From: Streptomyces sp. IMTB 2501
GTDB lineage: Bacteria; Actinomycetota; Actinomycetes; Streptomycetales; Streptomycetaceae
Direction of reading: 5' to 3'
NCBI RefSeq assembly: GCF_001953885.1
Contig: NZ_MQUS01000020.1
Coordinates: 107,464-171,463, forward strand
Length of the DNA stretch: 64,000 nucleotides
Shown here piece by piece: positions 16,527 through 25,798 of this stretch. Every line of letters begins with the position of its first letter. Position 1 is the first letter of the stretch. Under the pieces are notes generated by a model, which did not search any database, was not told the origin of the DNA, and saw only the letters and a list, made by a program, of their open reading frames with translations. The position numbers were made by a program, and so were the translations under genes.

Positions 16527-17849
16527 GTGACCGACGCCGTATCCGGCGGGGACCCGTATCTGATCATCTCCTCGGACTGCCACGCCGGGCTGCCCACCGA
16601 GGAGTACCGGCCCTATCTGGAGTCCCGTTTCCACCGGGACTTCGACGAGTTCCTCACGGGCCAGGGCCGGCGCCGCGAGGAGATGACCCGGCTCGGCATC
16701 CGCAACGAGGAATTCGCCGACCGGTGGTTCCGGGACAACGAGGAAGGCCTGCGCGGCGGCTGGGACACCGCGCAGCGCGTGAAGGAGTTGGACGGGGACG
16801 GCGTGGCCGCCGAGGTGGTCTTCCCGGACGCCGACGCCGTCGACAGCCGTACCGCCGCCCCGTTCGGTGTGGGCCTCGGCCTCTCCGGCGACCAGGACCC
16901 CGAGCTGGGCATGGCGGGCGCGAGGGCCCACAACCGCTGGCTCGCCGACTTCGTCTCCGAACACCCCGAACGGCACTGCGGAGTAGCCCTGCTGCCGATC
17001 ACCGGCGAGGTCCCCGAGGTCGTCGCCGAGGTCCACCGGGCCAAGGAGTCCGGCCTCGGTGCCCTGATGATCCCGGCCATGTGGGCGGGCAAGGAGCCGT
17101 ACCACGACCGCCGTTACGACCCCGTGTGGGCGGCCGCCGCCGAGTGCGGCATGCCGGTGCTCACCCACTCCGGCGCCGCCCCGCGCGAGGAGTACGGCGA
17201 CCACCTCGGCATCTTCGTGAGCGAGGTGACCTGGTGGCCCGCCCGGCCGCTGTGGTTCCTGCTCTGGTCCGGCGTCTTCGAACGCCACCCGGGGCTGCGC
17301 TTCGGCGTCGCCGAGTCCGGCTGCTGGTGGCTGCCGAACCTGCTGTGGTTCATGGACCGCCTCTACCTCGGCGCGCACGGCGGCAAGAAGCTCTCCCCGT
17401 TCCAGGAGCTGAAGCGCCCGCCGCACGAGTACCTGGACCGGCAGATCTTCGTCTGCGCCACCAACACCAAGCGGCGCGAGCTGGCCCAGCGGTACGAGAT
17501 CGGCGTCGACAACATCCTGTGGGGCAGCGACTTCCCGCACCCCGAGGGCACCTGGCCCGACACGCGCGCGTGGCTGCGCCGCACCTTCCACGACATCCCC
17601 GTCGCCGAGACCCGCCGCATGCTCGGCCTCGCCGCCGCCGAGGTCTTCGGCTTCGACGTGACGAAGCTCGCGCCCCTGGCCCGCCGCATCGGCCCCACCC
17701 CCGCCGACCTCGGCCAGCCGGCCGACCAGACGGCCGTCGAGGCGTCCTGGGCACGCTCGCGCGAGACGGGCCGGCACTGGCTGACGGACCACGACTTCCC
17801 GGTGCTGGGGACCGACCCCGGCTTCCCGGTGCCGGGGGTGACCCGATGA
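16527..17849 (+). CDS. amidohydrolase family protein (first of a pair)
   Basis: A 440-residue metal-dependent hydrolase. YLIISSDCHAGLPTEEYRPY carries the N-terminal D-x-H metal site in the SDCHAG form; PVLTHSGAAP and VAESGCWWLP follow; GVDNILWGSDFPHPEGTWPD is the C-terminal metal site. This is the Amidohydro_2 subfamily, which includes decarboxylases and C-C or C-N hydrolases. GTG 16527 has GGGAGG upstream, 14 bases after the SDR stop. The paralogue next door shares the motifs, so the two may act in sequence or as a heteromer. Confidence 0.9.
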   Translation: MTDAVSGGDPYLIISSDCHAGLPTEEYRPYLESRFHRDFDEFLTGQGRRREEMTRLGIRNEEFADRWFRDNEEGLRGGWDTAQRVKELDGDGVAAEVVFPDADAVDSRTAAPFGVGLGLSGDQDPELGMAGARAHNRWLADFVSEHPERHCGVALLPITGEVPEVVAEVHRAKESGLGALMIPAMWAGKEPYHDRRYDPVWAAAAECGMPVLTHSGAAPREEYGDHLGIFVSEVTWWPARPLWFLLWSGVFERHPGLRFGVAESGCWWLPNLLWFMDRLYLGAHGGKKLSPFQELKRPPHEYLDRQIFVCATNTKRRELAQRYEIGVDNILWGSDFPHPEGTWPDTRAWLRRTFHDIPVAETRRMLGLAAAEVFGFDVTKLAPLARRIGPTPADLGQPADQTAVEASWARSRETGRHWLTDHDFPVLGTDPGFPVPGVTR

Positions 17850-17876
17850 ACAACGCTGCCGGGGGTGACCCGATGA
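17830..17876 (+). repeat. 27-bp tandem duplication of the ribosome-binding site and start codon
   Basis: TGCCGGGGGTGACCCGATGA occurs at 17830-17849 and again at 17857-17876, a period of exactly nine codons. The first copy contains the stop of the upstream amidohydrolase overlapping an ATG; the second has the same Shine-Dalgarno-like GGGGGTGA and another in-frame ATG. The downstream gene can therefore start at 17846 or 17873. Confidence 0.85.
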
Positions 17877-19102
17877 GCGACGACCGCTACACCGTGATCT
17901 CCGCCGACTGCCACGCCGGCGCCGACCTCCTCGACTACAAGCCGTATCTGGACAAGCGCCACCACGACGACTTCGACGTCTGGGCGGCCACCTACGTCAA
18001 CCCCCACGAGGACCTGCTCGCCGACTCCGCCGACCGCAACTGGAACTCCGAGCGGCGTCTCGCGGAGCTGGAGGCGGACGGGATCGTGGCGGAGGTGATC
18101 TTCCCGAACACCATCCCGCCGTTCTTCCCGTCGAGTTCCCTGATGGCCCCGCCGCCCACCGCCGAGGACCTCGTACGCCGCTGGGCCGGACTGCGCGCCC
18201 ACAACCGCTGGCTCGCGGACTTCTGCGCGGCGGCGCCGGGCCGCCGCGCGGGCGTCTTCCAGATCCTGCTGGGCGACGTCGAGGAGGCGGTGAAGGAGAT
18301 CCGCTGGGCCGCCTCGGCGGGTCTGAGGGGTGGCCTGATGCTGCCCGGCACCCCGCCCGGTTCCGGCCTGCCCGAGCTGCACTCGCCGGTGTACGACCCG
18401 ATCTGGGCCGCGTGCGCGGAACTCGGCGTCCCCGTCAACCACCACGCCGGCTCGGCCTCCCCGCCGCTCGGCGCGGAACCGGCCGCCCGCGCGGTCTTCA
18501 TGGTGGAGACGACCTGGTTCTCCCACCGCGCCCTGTGGCACCTGGTGTTCGGCGGCGCCTTCCGCCGCCACCCGGAGCTGAGACTGGTCCTGACCGAACA
18601 GGGCTCCGGCTGGATCCCCGGAGTGCTCGGCATGCTGGACTACTACCACGGCCGCCTGGTCGCGACGGCCTCGCAGGCCGACACCGCCGAGGCCAGGTTC
18701 GGCACCGGTCTGGCCGCCGGCATGGGCGCGGCGCCCTCCCAGGTGTGGCGGGACCACTGCTTCGTCGGCGCCAGCTTCATGCGCCCGCACGAGGTGCCGC
18801 TGCGCGACCGCATCGGCGTCGACAAGATCATGTGGGGCAGCGACTACCCGCACGACGAGGGCACCCATCCCTACACCCGTGAGGCCCTGCGGTTCGCCTT
18901 CGCGGGAGTCCCGCGCGAGGAGCTGGCCGCCATGCTCGGCGGCAACGCGGCCCGTGTCTACGGCTTCGACCTCGCCCTCCTCGACCCCATCGCGGCGAAG
19001 GTGGGCCCCACGGTGACCGAGGTCGCCGAGCCCCTTCCGGAACCCCCGGCCGACGCGACCAGCCCGGTGTTCGCCCGAGGGGCGTCGCTTCGGGTGTGGT
19101 GA
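17846..19102 (+). CDS. amidohydrolase family protein (second of a pair)
   Basis: A 418-residue protein (409 from the second start at 17873). YTVISADCHAGADLLDYKPY is the D-x-H site; GVPVNHHAGSAS the mid-domain His region; VLTEQGSGWIP and GVDKIMWGSDYPHDEGTHPY the conserved C-terminal blocks. It is clearly a paralogue of 16527-17849, with the same opening and closing motifs. The start overlaps the upstream stop as ATGA, which suggests coupled translation. Substrate unknown. Confidence 0.9.
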   Translation: MNNAAGGDPMSDDRYTVISADCHAGADLLDYKPYLDKRHHDDFDVWAATYVNPHEDLLADSADRNWNSERRLAELEADGIVAEVIFPNTIPPFFPSSSLMAPPPTAEDLVRRWAGLRAHNRWLADFCAAAPGRRAGVFQILLGDVEEAVKEIRWAASAGLRGGLMLPGTPPGSGLPELHSPVYDPIWAACAELGVPVNHHAGSASPPLGAEPAARAVFMVETTWFSHRALWHLVFGGAFRRHPELRLVLTEQGSGWIPGVLGMLDYYHGRLVATASQADTAEARFGTGLAAGMGAAPSQVWRDHCFVGASFMRPHEVPLRDRIGVDKIMWGSDYPHDEGTHPYTREALRFAFAGVPREELAAMLGGNAARVYGFDLALLDPIAAKVGPTVTEVAEPLPEPPADATSPVFARGASLRVW

Positions 19103-19170
19103 CGGCTGTCGTCGGCGGCGGGGAGCGTCGGTGCGGCGCGGGCGGCCCGTGGGGTGCGATCCTCCCTGCT

Positions 19171-19881
19171 GTGACCGAACCCATGCACGAAGAGCCCCAC
19201 GGGGGCGCGCTCGGCTCGCGGCTGAACTGGCTGCGGGCCGCCGTGCTCGGCGCGAACGACGGCATCGTCTCCACCGCGGGCATCGTCGTCGGCGTGGCCG
19301 GCGCGACCGACAGCCGGTCCGCCCTGCTCACCGCCGGACTCGCCGGCCTGCTCGCCGGATCGATGTCCATGGCGGCCGGCGAGTACGTCTCCGTCTCCAC
19401 CCAGCGCGACTCCGAGGTGGCCGCGCTGGCCGTGGAGAAACGCGAACTGCGGGAGCAGCCGGAGGCCGAGCTGCAGGAGCTGACCACGCTGCTTCAGGAG
19501 CGCGGGCTGTCCCGCCCGGTGGCCAGGGAGGCCGCCGAACAGCTCACCGCGCGGGACGCGCTGAAGGCGCACGCGCGCGTGGAGCTCGGAATCGACCCGG
19601 ACGCGCTGACCAACCCCTGGCACGCGGCCTGGGCGAGCTTCCTGGCCTTCACGGCGGGCGCGCTGCTGCCGCTGCTGGCCATCGTCCTGCCCCCGGCCGG
19701 CCTGCGGCTGGTCGTGACCGTCGTCTCCGTCCTGGCCGCGCTCGTCCTCACCGGGTGGGCCAGCGCCCGGCTCGGCTCGGCCGACGGGAAGCGGGCGGTC
19801 CTGCGCAACGTCGTGGGCGGGGCACTGGCCATGGGGGTCACCTACGCGGCGGGCAGCCTGCTGGGCGCGGCGGGCGTCTGA
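19171..19881 (+). CDS. VIT1/CCC1-type transporter family protein
   Basis: A 236-residue membrane protein. LNWLRAAVLGANDGIVSTAG is the first helix with the family's DGIVS motif, and LLAGSMSMAAGEYVSVSTQ carries the SMAAGEYVS signature. A long charged helical segment (QRDSEVAALAVEKRELREQP onward) forms the cytosolic metal-binding region, followed by three more helices. Plant and yeast members move Fe2+ or Mn2+ into vacuoles; bacterial ones probably export these metals. GTG 19171 or ATG 19183 could start it; neither has a strong ribosome-binding site. Confidence 0.9.
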   Translation: MTEPMHEEPHGGALGSRLNWLRAAVLGANDGIVSTAGIVVGVAGATDSRSALLTAGLAGLLAGSMSMAAGEYVSVSTQRDSEVAALAVEKRELREQPEAELQELTTLLQERGLSRPVAREAAEQLTARDALKAHARVELGIDPDALTNPWHAAWASFLAFTAGALLPLLAIVLPPAGLRLVVTVVSVLAALVLTGWASARLGSADGKRAVLRNVVGGALAMGVTYAAGSLLGAAGV

Positions 19882-19995
19882 CCGGCCCGGTGGGCACCCT
19901 CGCCGAGCGGTGCACACCCGTCCCGTCGTACCGTGAAGTGCGCTCGACCACCCTCGGAGCGCACCGTACGACCCCGCACGAGAAGGACCCTCGCC

Positions 19996-21042
19996 ATGCG
20001 CGCCACCACCATCCACGCCCCGTTCGACATGCGCGTGGAGGACGTCCCCGAGCCCGTGCTGCAGCTGCCCACCGACGCCGTCGTCCGGGTGCTGCGCGCG
20101 TGCATCTGCGGCAGCGACCTGTGGGCCTACCGCGGCGAGGCGGCCCGGCAGCCGGGCCAGCGGATCGGGCACGAGTTCCTCGGCGTCGTCGAGGAGACCG
20201 GCTCGGAGGTGAGCACCGTCAAGCGCGGTGACCTGGTGGTCGCGCCCTTCATGTGGTCCGACGGCGTCTGCGACTACTGCCGCGAGGGCCTGACGACGTC
20301 CTGCGAGCACGGCGGCTTCTGGGGCTCCGTCGGCTATGACGGCGGCCAGGGCGAGGCCGTGCGCGTGCCCTTCGCCGACGGCACCCTGGTCCAGCTGCCC
20401 AAGGAGGCGGCCTCCGACGACCACCTGCTGTCCGCCCTGCTGACCCTCTCCGACGTCCTCGGCACCGGCCACCACGCGGCCCTCGGTGCGGGCACCCGGC
20501 CCGGCGCCACGGTCGCCGTCGTCGGTGACGGCGCGGTCGGCCTGTGCGCCGTCCTGGCGGCCAAGCGGCTCGGCGCCGAGCGGATCATCGCGCTCGGCCG
20601 GCACGAGGTCCGTACCGACATCGCGCGTCGCTTCGGTGCCACCGACGTCGTCGCCGAGCGCGGGGACGCGGCCGTCGAGGCCGTCCGGGAACTCACCCGC
20701 GGCCAGGGCGCGCACGCCGTTGTCGAGGCCGTCGGTACCGAGCAATCAATGCGTACGGCGGTCAACATCACCCGCGACGGCGGCGCGATCGGTTTCGTGG
20801 GCGTGCCCCACGGCAGCGGCACCGGCCTCGACCTCGGCGTCATGTTCGACCGGAACATCGCCCTGCGCGGTGGTGTCGCCCCGGTCCGCGCCTACATCCC
20901 CGACCTGCTGCCCGACGTCCTGGACGGCACGATCGACCCCTCGCCCGTGTTCGACCTGACCGTCGGCATCGAGGGCGTACCCGACGGCTACAAGGCGATG
21001 GACGAGCGCACCGCCCTCAAGGTGCTCGTCACCAACGGCTAG
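19996..21042 (+). CDS. zinc-dependent alcohol dehydrogenase family protein
   Basis: A 348-residue MDR-family enzyme. CICGSDLWAYRG contains the catalytic-zinc Cys, GQRIGHEFLGVV the zinc His-Glu, and VAVVGDGAVGLCAVLAAKRL the NAD(P) motif. The structural-zinc lobe reads GVCDYCREGLTTSC, with three of the usual four cysteines visible. HEVRTDIARRFGATDVVAER fits the nucleotide-specificity region. ATG 19996 has AAGGA 8 bases upstream. Substrate unknown; it stands alone, with CopD convergent on the other side. Confidence 0.92.
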   Translation: MRATTIHAPFDMRVEDVPEPVLQLPTDAVVRVLRACICGSDLWAYRGEAARQPGQRIGHEFLGVVEETGSEVSTVKRGDLVVAPFMWSDGVCDYCREGLTTSCEHGGFWGSVGYDGGQGEAVRVPFADGTLVQLPKEAASDDHLLSALLTLSDVLGTGHHAALGAGTRPGATVAVVGDGAVGLCAVLAAKRLGAERIIALGRHEVRTDIARRFGATDVVAERGDAAVEAVRELTRGQGAHAVVEAVGTEQSMRTAVNITRDGGAIGFVGVPHGSGTGLDLGVMFDRNIALRGGVAPVRAYIPDLLPDVLDGTIDPSPVFDLTVGIEGVPDGYKAMDERTALKVLVTNG

Positions 21043-21068
21043 TGGGCCGGACAGGTCTCAGATCCCCG

Positions 21069-22079
21069 TCAGGACCAGCGGATCGGCAGCGGCAGTGCCG
21101 TGAGCAGGCCCGAGGTCGCGACGACCGCGCCCAGGGCGATCACCTCGGCCCGCGCGGGCGTGTACGCGGTCAGCGGGTCGGCGGCGCGGCCCAGCCGGAT
21201 CCGTGCCCACAGGGCGAGCAGCGCGACGGCGGCGACCAGGATCACCTTGGCCAGCAGGGTGCGTCCGTACGCCGTCGTCGTCAGCTGGTCCAGGATCGTG
21301 GCCGACGGCATGCGGCGCAGCGCACTGCACACGCCCGTCGCGGTGATGGCCGCCAGCAGAACGCCCGCCACGCGCGCGTAGCGGGCGAGCAGTGCGGCCC
21401 CGGCCGGGTCGCCGCGCCACAGCCTGAGCAGCCGCAGCGCGTGCAGCAGACCGCCGGTCCACAGCGTCGCGCACGTGAGGTGCACCAGCGTCAGACCCGA
21501 GCCGACCAGGGGGCTCTGCTCGGTCGGGGGATGTGCGCGCAGCGCCTCCGCCACGATCACCGCGGCCAGCGGCCACACCTGTGCCGCCGGGCGCCGGGAG
21601 GACGCGCACAGGGCCGCCAGCAGAAGGCCGTTGACCTCCAGCAGCGCCAGCCTGCCGTCGCGGGAGCCGTACAGGCCGCCGACGTCCAGCTGGCCGAGGC
21701 GGTGCGGGATCAGATTGCCGGCGGACACCACCGCGGCGAGCGCCAGCGCGGCCACGAAACCGGCGGCGGTCACGAACGGCGCCCAGCTGCACGGCTGTTC
21801 GGGCGGGACACCGGGCAGGCGCCGGGCGAGCCGGTGCACGAACAGCTCGCCGAGCGGCACGCTCACCGCGGCGAACAGCACGGCGCGCAGCAGCCCGATG
21901 CCGCCGGCCCCCGGCGCGGCGGCCTCCCCGGTGCCGTGCAGTGCGGCCGACGGCCCGAGCAGGGGGATCAGGGCGCCGAGCGCCACCAGGACGAGGAGGG
22001 CGACGGCCCGGCCGGTACCGGGCCGCCGGGCGGGTCCCCTCTCGCCGGTCACCTCGGCGGTCGGTCGTATCGAACTCAC
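21069..22079 (-). CDS. CopD-like integral membrane protein
   Basis: A 336-residue protein with about eight membrane segments. LVHLTCATLWTGGLLHALRL, with His and Trp in the membrane, and ALLARYARVAGVLLAAITAT match the CopD domain. Between the helices is a periplasmic-type loop SAGNLIPHRLGQLDVGGLYG. CopD-family proteins are linked to copper uptake or resistance. GTG 22079 is chosen over an upstream ATG because the protein then begins with a short polar tail before the first helix. Confidence 0.8.
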   Translation of the reverse strand: MSSIRPTAEVTGERGPARRPGTGRAVALLVLVALGALIPLLGPSAALHGTGEAAAPGAGGIGLLRAVLFAAVSVPLGELFVHRLARRLPGVPPEQPCSWAPFVTAAGFVAALALAAVVSAGNLIPHRLGQLDVGGLYGSRDGRLALLEVNGLLLAALCASSRRPAAQVWPLAAVIVAEALRAHPPTEQSPLVGSGLTLVHLTCATLWTGGLLHALRLLRLWRGDPAGAALLARYARVAGVLLAAITATGVCSALRRMPSATILDQLTTTAYGRTLLAKVILVAAVALLALWARIRLGRAADPLTAYTPARAEVIALGAVVATSGLLTALPLPIRWS

Positions 22080-22179
22080 CCCGTGATCTTCGCCAGTCGC
22101 CGCAGAACCGGGCAAGTCCCGGAAAACAAACGGCTGTACGGCATTCCACGCATACATACGTTTCCAGCCGCCCGCTCAT

Positions 22180-23559
22180 TCACCGCCAGCGCGCGCTGTC
22201 CGACGCCCAGGGCACCGGAGGCCGCGCGTAGCCGGCGGGGCCGCCCGCGAAGGCCACCGGCGGCCGTGCGTGCCGCAGCCGCCCCAGCGGGCCGTCCGTC
22301 TCGGCCAGCCAGGCCTCCGGCCCCTCGTACGGCGCTCCCGAGGCCGAGGCCGGCCGGATCCCGTCCGTCAGCCAGTGCGCGGTCCGGGCCAGCGCCAGCC
22401 GCACGAACCGGCCGCCGCCGTCGTACGACTGCTCGGTCAGCGCCCGCAGGACGGCCGCCGCGAGCAGATAGCCGGTGCCGTGGTCCAGCGCCTGCGCGGG
22501 CAGTGCGCCCGGCCGCTCGGCCGAACCCTCGGTGGCGGCGATGCCGGTCGCGACCTGCACCAGGCTGTCGAAGCCGCGTCGCGCGCCCCAGGGGCCGTAC
22601 GCGCCCCACGCCGAGACCTGCGCCACGACCAGCCCGGGCCGGCGCGCGGACAGCGCCTTCGGAGAGAGCCCGAACCGGTCGAGGGCGCCCGGCCGGTAGC
22701 CCGTGACGACGACGTCGGCGGAGGCCAGCAGCTCCTCGAAGGTGCCGGGAACGGCGCTCAGATCGAGCGTGGCGGACCGCTTCCCGAAGCCCGTGTCGGC
22801 GTGCAGGTCCGGGAGTTCGGGCAGCCAGGGGGCGTCCACGCGGAGCACGTCAGCGCCCAGCAGGGCGAGGGTACGGGTGGCCACCGGGCCGGCGAGCACC
22901 CGGGTCAGGTCCAGCACGCGCAGCCCGGCGGCGGGCAGCAGAGGAGCGGCGGCCGGGTCCAGTGGCGCGAGCACGCGCGTAGGTGCAGTGGTCGGCCGCT
23001 CGCGCTCGATGAGCGGCCGTGCGGCCACCTCGGCGGCCTGCTCGTGCGCCTGCCACTCCGTGGGAGTGCGCAGGGCCACCGCGAGGCCACCGGCGGCGTA
23101 GACGGCCTCCTCGGCCTCCCGCGCGGTGTGCTCGGCGAGCCGGGCGGCCACCGTGTCCGCCGAGGCGTCCGCCGGCAGGTCCAGTGCGCCGAGCAACCGG
23201 GCCTGATGGTGCGGGTAGTTGGCGTGGGTGCGCACCCAGCCGTCGGTGGTCCGCCAGAACCGCGACAACGGCGCGAAGGCGACCGGCGCCCGCCCGCCGA
23301 CCAGCAGGTGCCGTTCGCTGAGGAAGGCGGCCGCCACGGCGCCGTCGTCGACCCGGACTTCGGGCACCTCGGCGAATCCGGCCCGGCGGGCCGCCAGTTC
23401 CGCGGCGGCCAGCGCGCACGCGCCGACGCACGCGCGCGCCAGCTCCCGCACGGGAAGCCTGGCCGGAAGAGTGCCGGGGCGCTCGACCGTCGTCACCCGG
23501 GAGACGAGGGCGGGATCGCCGCCCAGTGCGGTCCATGCCGACTCGATGTCTATTGCCAT
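22180..23559 (-). CDS. CaiB/BaiF CoA-transferase family protein
   Basis: A 459-residue class III CoA-transferase. GLRVLDLTRVLAGPVATRTL followed by LALLGADVLRVDAP is the signature; RSATLDLSAV and VSAWGAYGPWGARRGFDSLV are conserved, and the catalytic Asp should be in the second half-domain. The N-terminal 180 residues form an extra half-domain resembling a degenerate copy, a form common in actinobacteria. It moves CoA between acids; donor and acceptor unknown. ATG 23559 (or GTG 23562) lies just after an AT-rich inverted repeat. Confidence 0.88.
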   Translation of the reverse strand: MAIDIESAWTALGGDPALVSRVTTVERPGTLPARLPVRELARACVGACALAAAELAARRAGFAEVPEVRVDDGAVAAAFLSERHLLVGGRAPVAFAPLSRFWRTTDGWVRTHANYPHHQARLLGALDLPADASADTVAARLAEHTAREAEEAVYAAGGLAVALRTPTEWQAHEQAAEVAARPLIERERPTTAPTRVLAPLDPAAAPLLPAAGLRVLDLTRVLAGPVATRTLALLGADVLRVDAPWLPELPDLHADTGFGKRSATLDLSAVPGTFEELLASADVVVTGYRPGALDRFGLSPKALSARRPGLVVAQVSAWGAYGPWGARRGFDSLVQVATGIAATEGSAERPGALPAQALDHGTGYLLAAAVLRALTEQSYDGGGRFVRLALARTAHWLTDGIRPASASGAPYEGPEAWLAETDGPLGRLRHARPPVAFAGGPAGYARPPVPWASDSARWR

Positions 23560-23573
23560 CACTACACTATGCA

Positions 23574-23606
23574 GTATTGATTGATCAATGTTGATTGAAT
23601 CAATAC
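23574..23606. promoter_or_regulatory. AT-rich inverted repeat upstream of the CoA-transferase gene
   Basis: GTATTGATT (23574-23582) and AATCAATAC (23598-23606) are exact inverse copies, and TTGATTGATCAA lies inside. This is the most AT-rich stretch for kilobases. It sits 15 bases before the CoA-transferase start and just after the subtilase stop, so it is probably an operator. Confidence 0.55.
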
Positions 23607-23649
23607 TTCAAGTGTGGGGTGGATCGGGTCGCGAGTGGGTCGGGCGGGC

Positions 23650-25182
23650 CTACTTGGTCACCGCGGCCAGCGCGTCCACCACGCCGAAGCCGTAGAAGCC
23701 GTTGACACGCTTGCCGCCGACGCAGGTCGCGTCCACGACCCCGTCCCCGTCGCCGTCGTAGGGCCCGCTCGGGCAGCCCGGGTTGTCCGCCTCGGCCTTC
23801 AGCAGCGCCTGCAGCTCGGCCGGAGTGGCATGCGGATGCGCCGACTTCAGCAGCGCGGCGACCGCGGCCACGTGCGGGGAAGCCATCGAGGTGCCCTGGA
23901 GGAAGCCGTACTGGTTGTTCGGCAGCGTCGACAGGATGCGGCCGTTCTTCGACGGGGTGTCCGGGATCTGGTACTTGTCGCCGCCCGGACCCGCCACGTC
24001 GATCACGCCCAGGCCGTAGCTGGAGTAGTACGACTTGGCGCCCTTCACGCCCACCGCGCTCACGGTCACCACGCCGGGCAGCTGGGTCGGCACGTCGAAG
24101 CACTCGTGCGGGTCGACCGTGCGTGTCGTGGCGGTCGAGTCGTCGGGGCTGGAGGTGTCCGTGATCGCGTCCGCGTCCAGGTCGTGGTTGGAGTTGCCGG
24201 CCGAGGCCACATTGAGCGTGCCCTTGCGCTGTGCATACAGCTGTGCCCTGTTGACCGCGTCAACGATGGCGCGTTGATCGGGATCGTCCATGCAGTTGTA
24301 CATCCACGGATCCACGTAGTAGCTGTTGTTGGTGATCTGGATACCGTGGTCCGCGGCGAACACAAAGGCGCAGACCACACTCTCCGGATAGAACAGCGAT
24401 GTCGCGTCCGGCTGGGCCACCGTGATGCTCGCGACTTTCACGCCGGGCGCCACACCGGCCACGCCTATGCCATTGCGGGCCGCGGCTATCTCGCCGGCCA
24501 CATGGGTGCCGTGGAAGTGGCCGGCGTCCACCGGGCGCCACGCGCCGTACGTCGTGTCCGCCTTGCCGCTCACGCAGTTCGCCGACTGGGCCGCGGAGAA
24601 GTTCGGGGCGATGTCCGGGTGGGTGTCGTCGACGCCGGTGTCGATGACGCCGACGGTCACGTTCCTGCTGCCCGGGTTGATCCGCGCGGCCTGGTCGGCG
24701 CCGATCGCCCGCAGGTCCCACTGGTCCGCCTCGTACGGCTCCTCGCCCGGCGTCGCGTTCGCGGCGAGCTTCGCGGCCTGCGCCTTCGACAGGACCTGCA
24801 CCGCGCCCTCGTCGGTCGTTCCCGCGGCGCTCAGCGGCGCGGTGCGCGTGGCGCCCGCCGAGTCCACCCCGCGCACCGAGCGCATCCGCGCGGCGAAGTC
24901 CGGGTTCGCGGAGTGGGCGACGGTGACGCCGATCGTGTCGTAACTGGCCACGACGGAACCGCCGTTGCGGAGGATCTCGCGCTGCACGGACTCGATCGTG
25001 CGGTGATCCGTACGGGTGTTGACCACGTACGAGAGGTGTGGTCCGTCGTCGGCCGCCCGCACCGCCGGGGCCGTCGCCGGCGCCGCCGAGGCCGCCGCCG
25101 GCAGGAAACCGAGCGAGGCGGTCAGCGACAGGACGACGGGCACGGCGAGCGCGAGCCGGCGTCTGGAACGCAGATGAGCCAT
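23650..25182 (-). CDS. secreted S8 family (subtilisin-like) serine protease
   Basis: A 510-residue pre-pro-protease. Residues 1-33 form a signal peptide (basic start, hydrophobic core, ASA-type cleavage site). Residues 45-140 are an inhibitor-like propeptide. The catalytic Asp is in VGVIDTGVDDTHPD, the His in HFHGTHVAGEIAA, the oxyanion Asn in NVASAGNSNHD and the Ser in LQGTSMASPHVAAVAALL. The C-terminal part ends GFYGFGVVDALAAV without a further domain. It is probably an extracellular protease. ATG 25182 has TGGAGA upstream. Confidence 0.94.
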   Translation of the reverse strand: MAHLRSRRRLALAVPVVLSLTASLGFLPAAASAAPATAPAVRAADDGPHLSYVVNTRTDHRTIESVQREILRNGGSVVASYDTIGVTVAHSANPDFAARMRSVRGVDSAGATRTAPLSAAGTTDEGAVQVLSKAQAAKLAANATPGEEPYEADQWDLRAIGADQAARINPGSRNVTVGVIDTGVDDTHPDIAPNFSAAQSANCVSGKADTTYGAWRPVDAGHFHGTHVAGEIAAARNGIGVAGVAPGVKVASITVAQPDATSLFYPESVVCAFVFAADHGIQITNNSYYVDPWMYNCMDDPDQRAIVDAVNRAQLYAQRKGTLNVASAGNSNHDLDADAITDTSSPDDSTATTRTVDPHECFDVPTQLPGVVTVSAVGVKGAKSYYSSYGLGVIDVAGPGGDKYQIPDTPSKNGRILSTLPNNQYGFLQGTSMASPHVAAVAALLKSAHPHATPAELQALLKAEADNPGCPSGPYDGDGDGVVDATCVGGKRVNGFYGFGVVDALAAVTK

Positions 25183-25441
25183 GGGATCTCCACTTCATCG
25201 GGATACGAAACAGCCCGAGACACGGTGGCGCTCGGGCAGGTACATGACGAGTGGTGCAGGCAGAAGCTATCCCCACGGCTCGTCGGACAGCAATGTCTTG
25301 GCAATGGCTTGCCCAGACCGCTTGCGAAAGAACTCATAGGACTTGAACCGGTCTTCGCGTGGCGCCGTGGACCTTGGGCAGGGAGCCCGAGCACGATCGA
25401 TCCCCCCGTTCGTCATTGCATCCGCAACGCGAGGAGACTCC

Positions 25442-25798
25442 GTGGCCACCGAGACACCGCCCCCCGCCACACCGGGGACCCCCCTTCCCTCCACCGAGGA
25501 GTTCGCCGAGGTGCAGCAGAGCACGGAGTTCGGTGAACTGCGCCGCGCCCACCGCTCCTTCGCCTTTCCGCTGACCATCGCGTTCATCTCCTGGTACCTG
25601 CTCTACGTGCTGCTCTCCAACTACGCGGACGGCTTCATGGGCACCAAGGTCGCCGGCAACATCAACGTCGCCCTCCTCCTGGGCCTCGCCCAGTTCCTCA
25701 CCACGTTCCTCATCGCCTGGTGGTACGCCCGGCACGCCGCGGCAAAGCTCGATCCCAAGGCCGAGGCCATCAAGTCCCGTATGGAGGGCGGCGCATGA
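25442..25798 (+). CDS. DUF485 small membrane protein
   Basis: A 118-residue protein with a Pro/Thr-rich N-terminus and two membrane segments: FAFPLTIAFISWYLLYVLLS and NVALLLGLAQFLTTFLIAWW. RRAHRSFAFPLT just before the first is the DUF485 signature. It always precedes an ActP-type permease in actinobacteria, as here, with its stop overlapping the permease start. GTG 25442 has GAGGAG 6 bases upstream. It probably assists the permease. Confidence 0.92.
   Translation: MATETPPPATPGTPLPSTEEFAEVQQSTEFGELRRAHRSFAFPLTIAFISWYLLYVLLSNYADGFMGTKVAGNINVALLLGLAQFLTTFLIAWWYARHAAAKLDPKAEAIKSRMEGGA

Noticed and set aside
25300..25370. tRNA-like stretch (GAACTCATAGGACTTGAACCGG)
   Set aside because: No cloverleaf could be drawn; acceptor and anticodon arms are missing.
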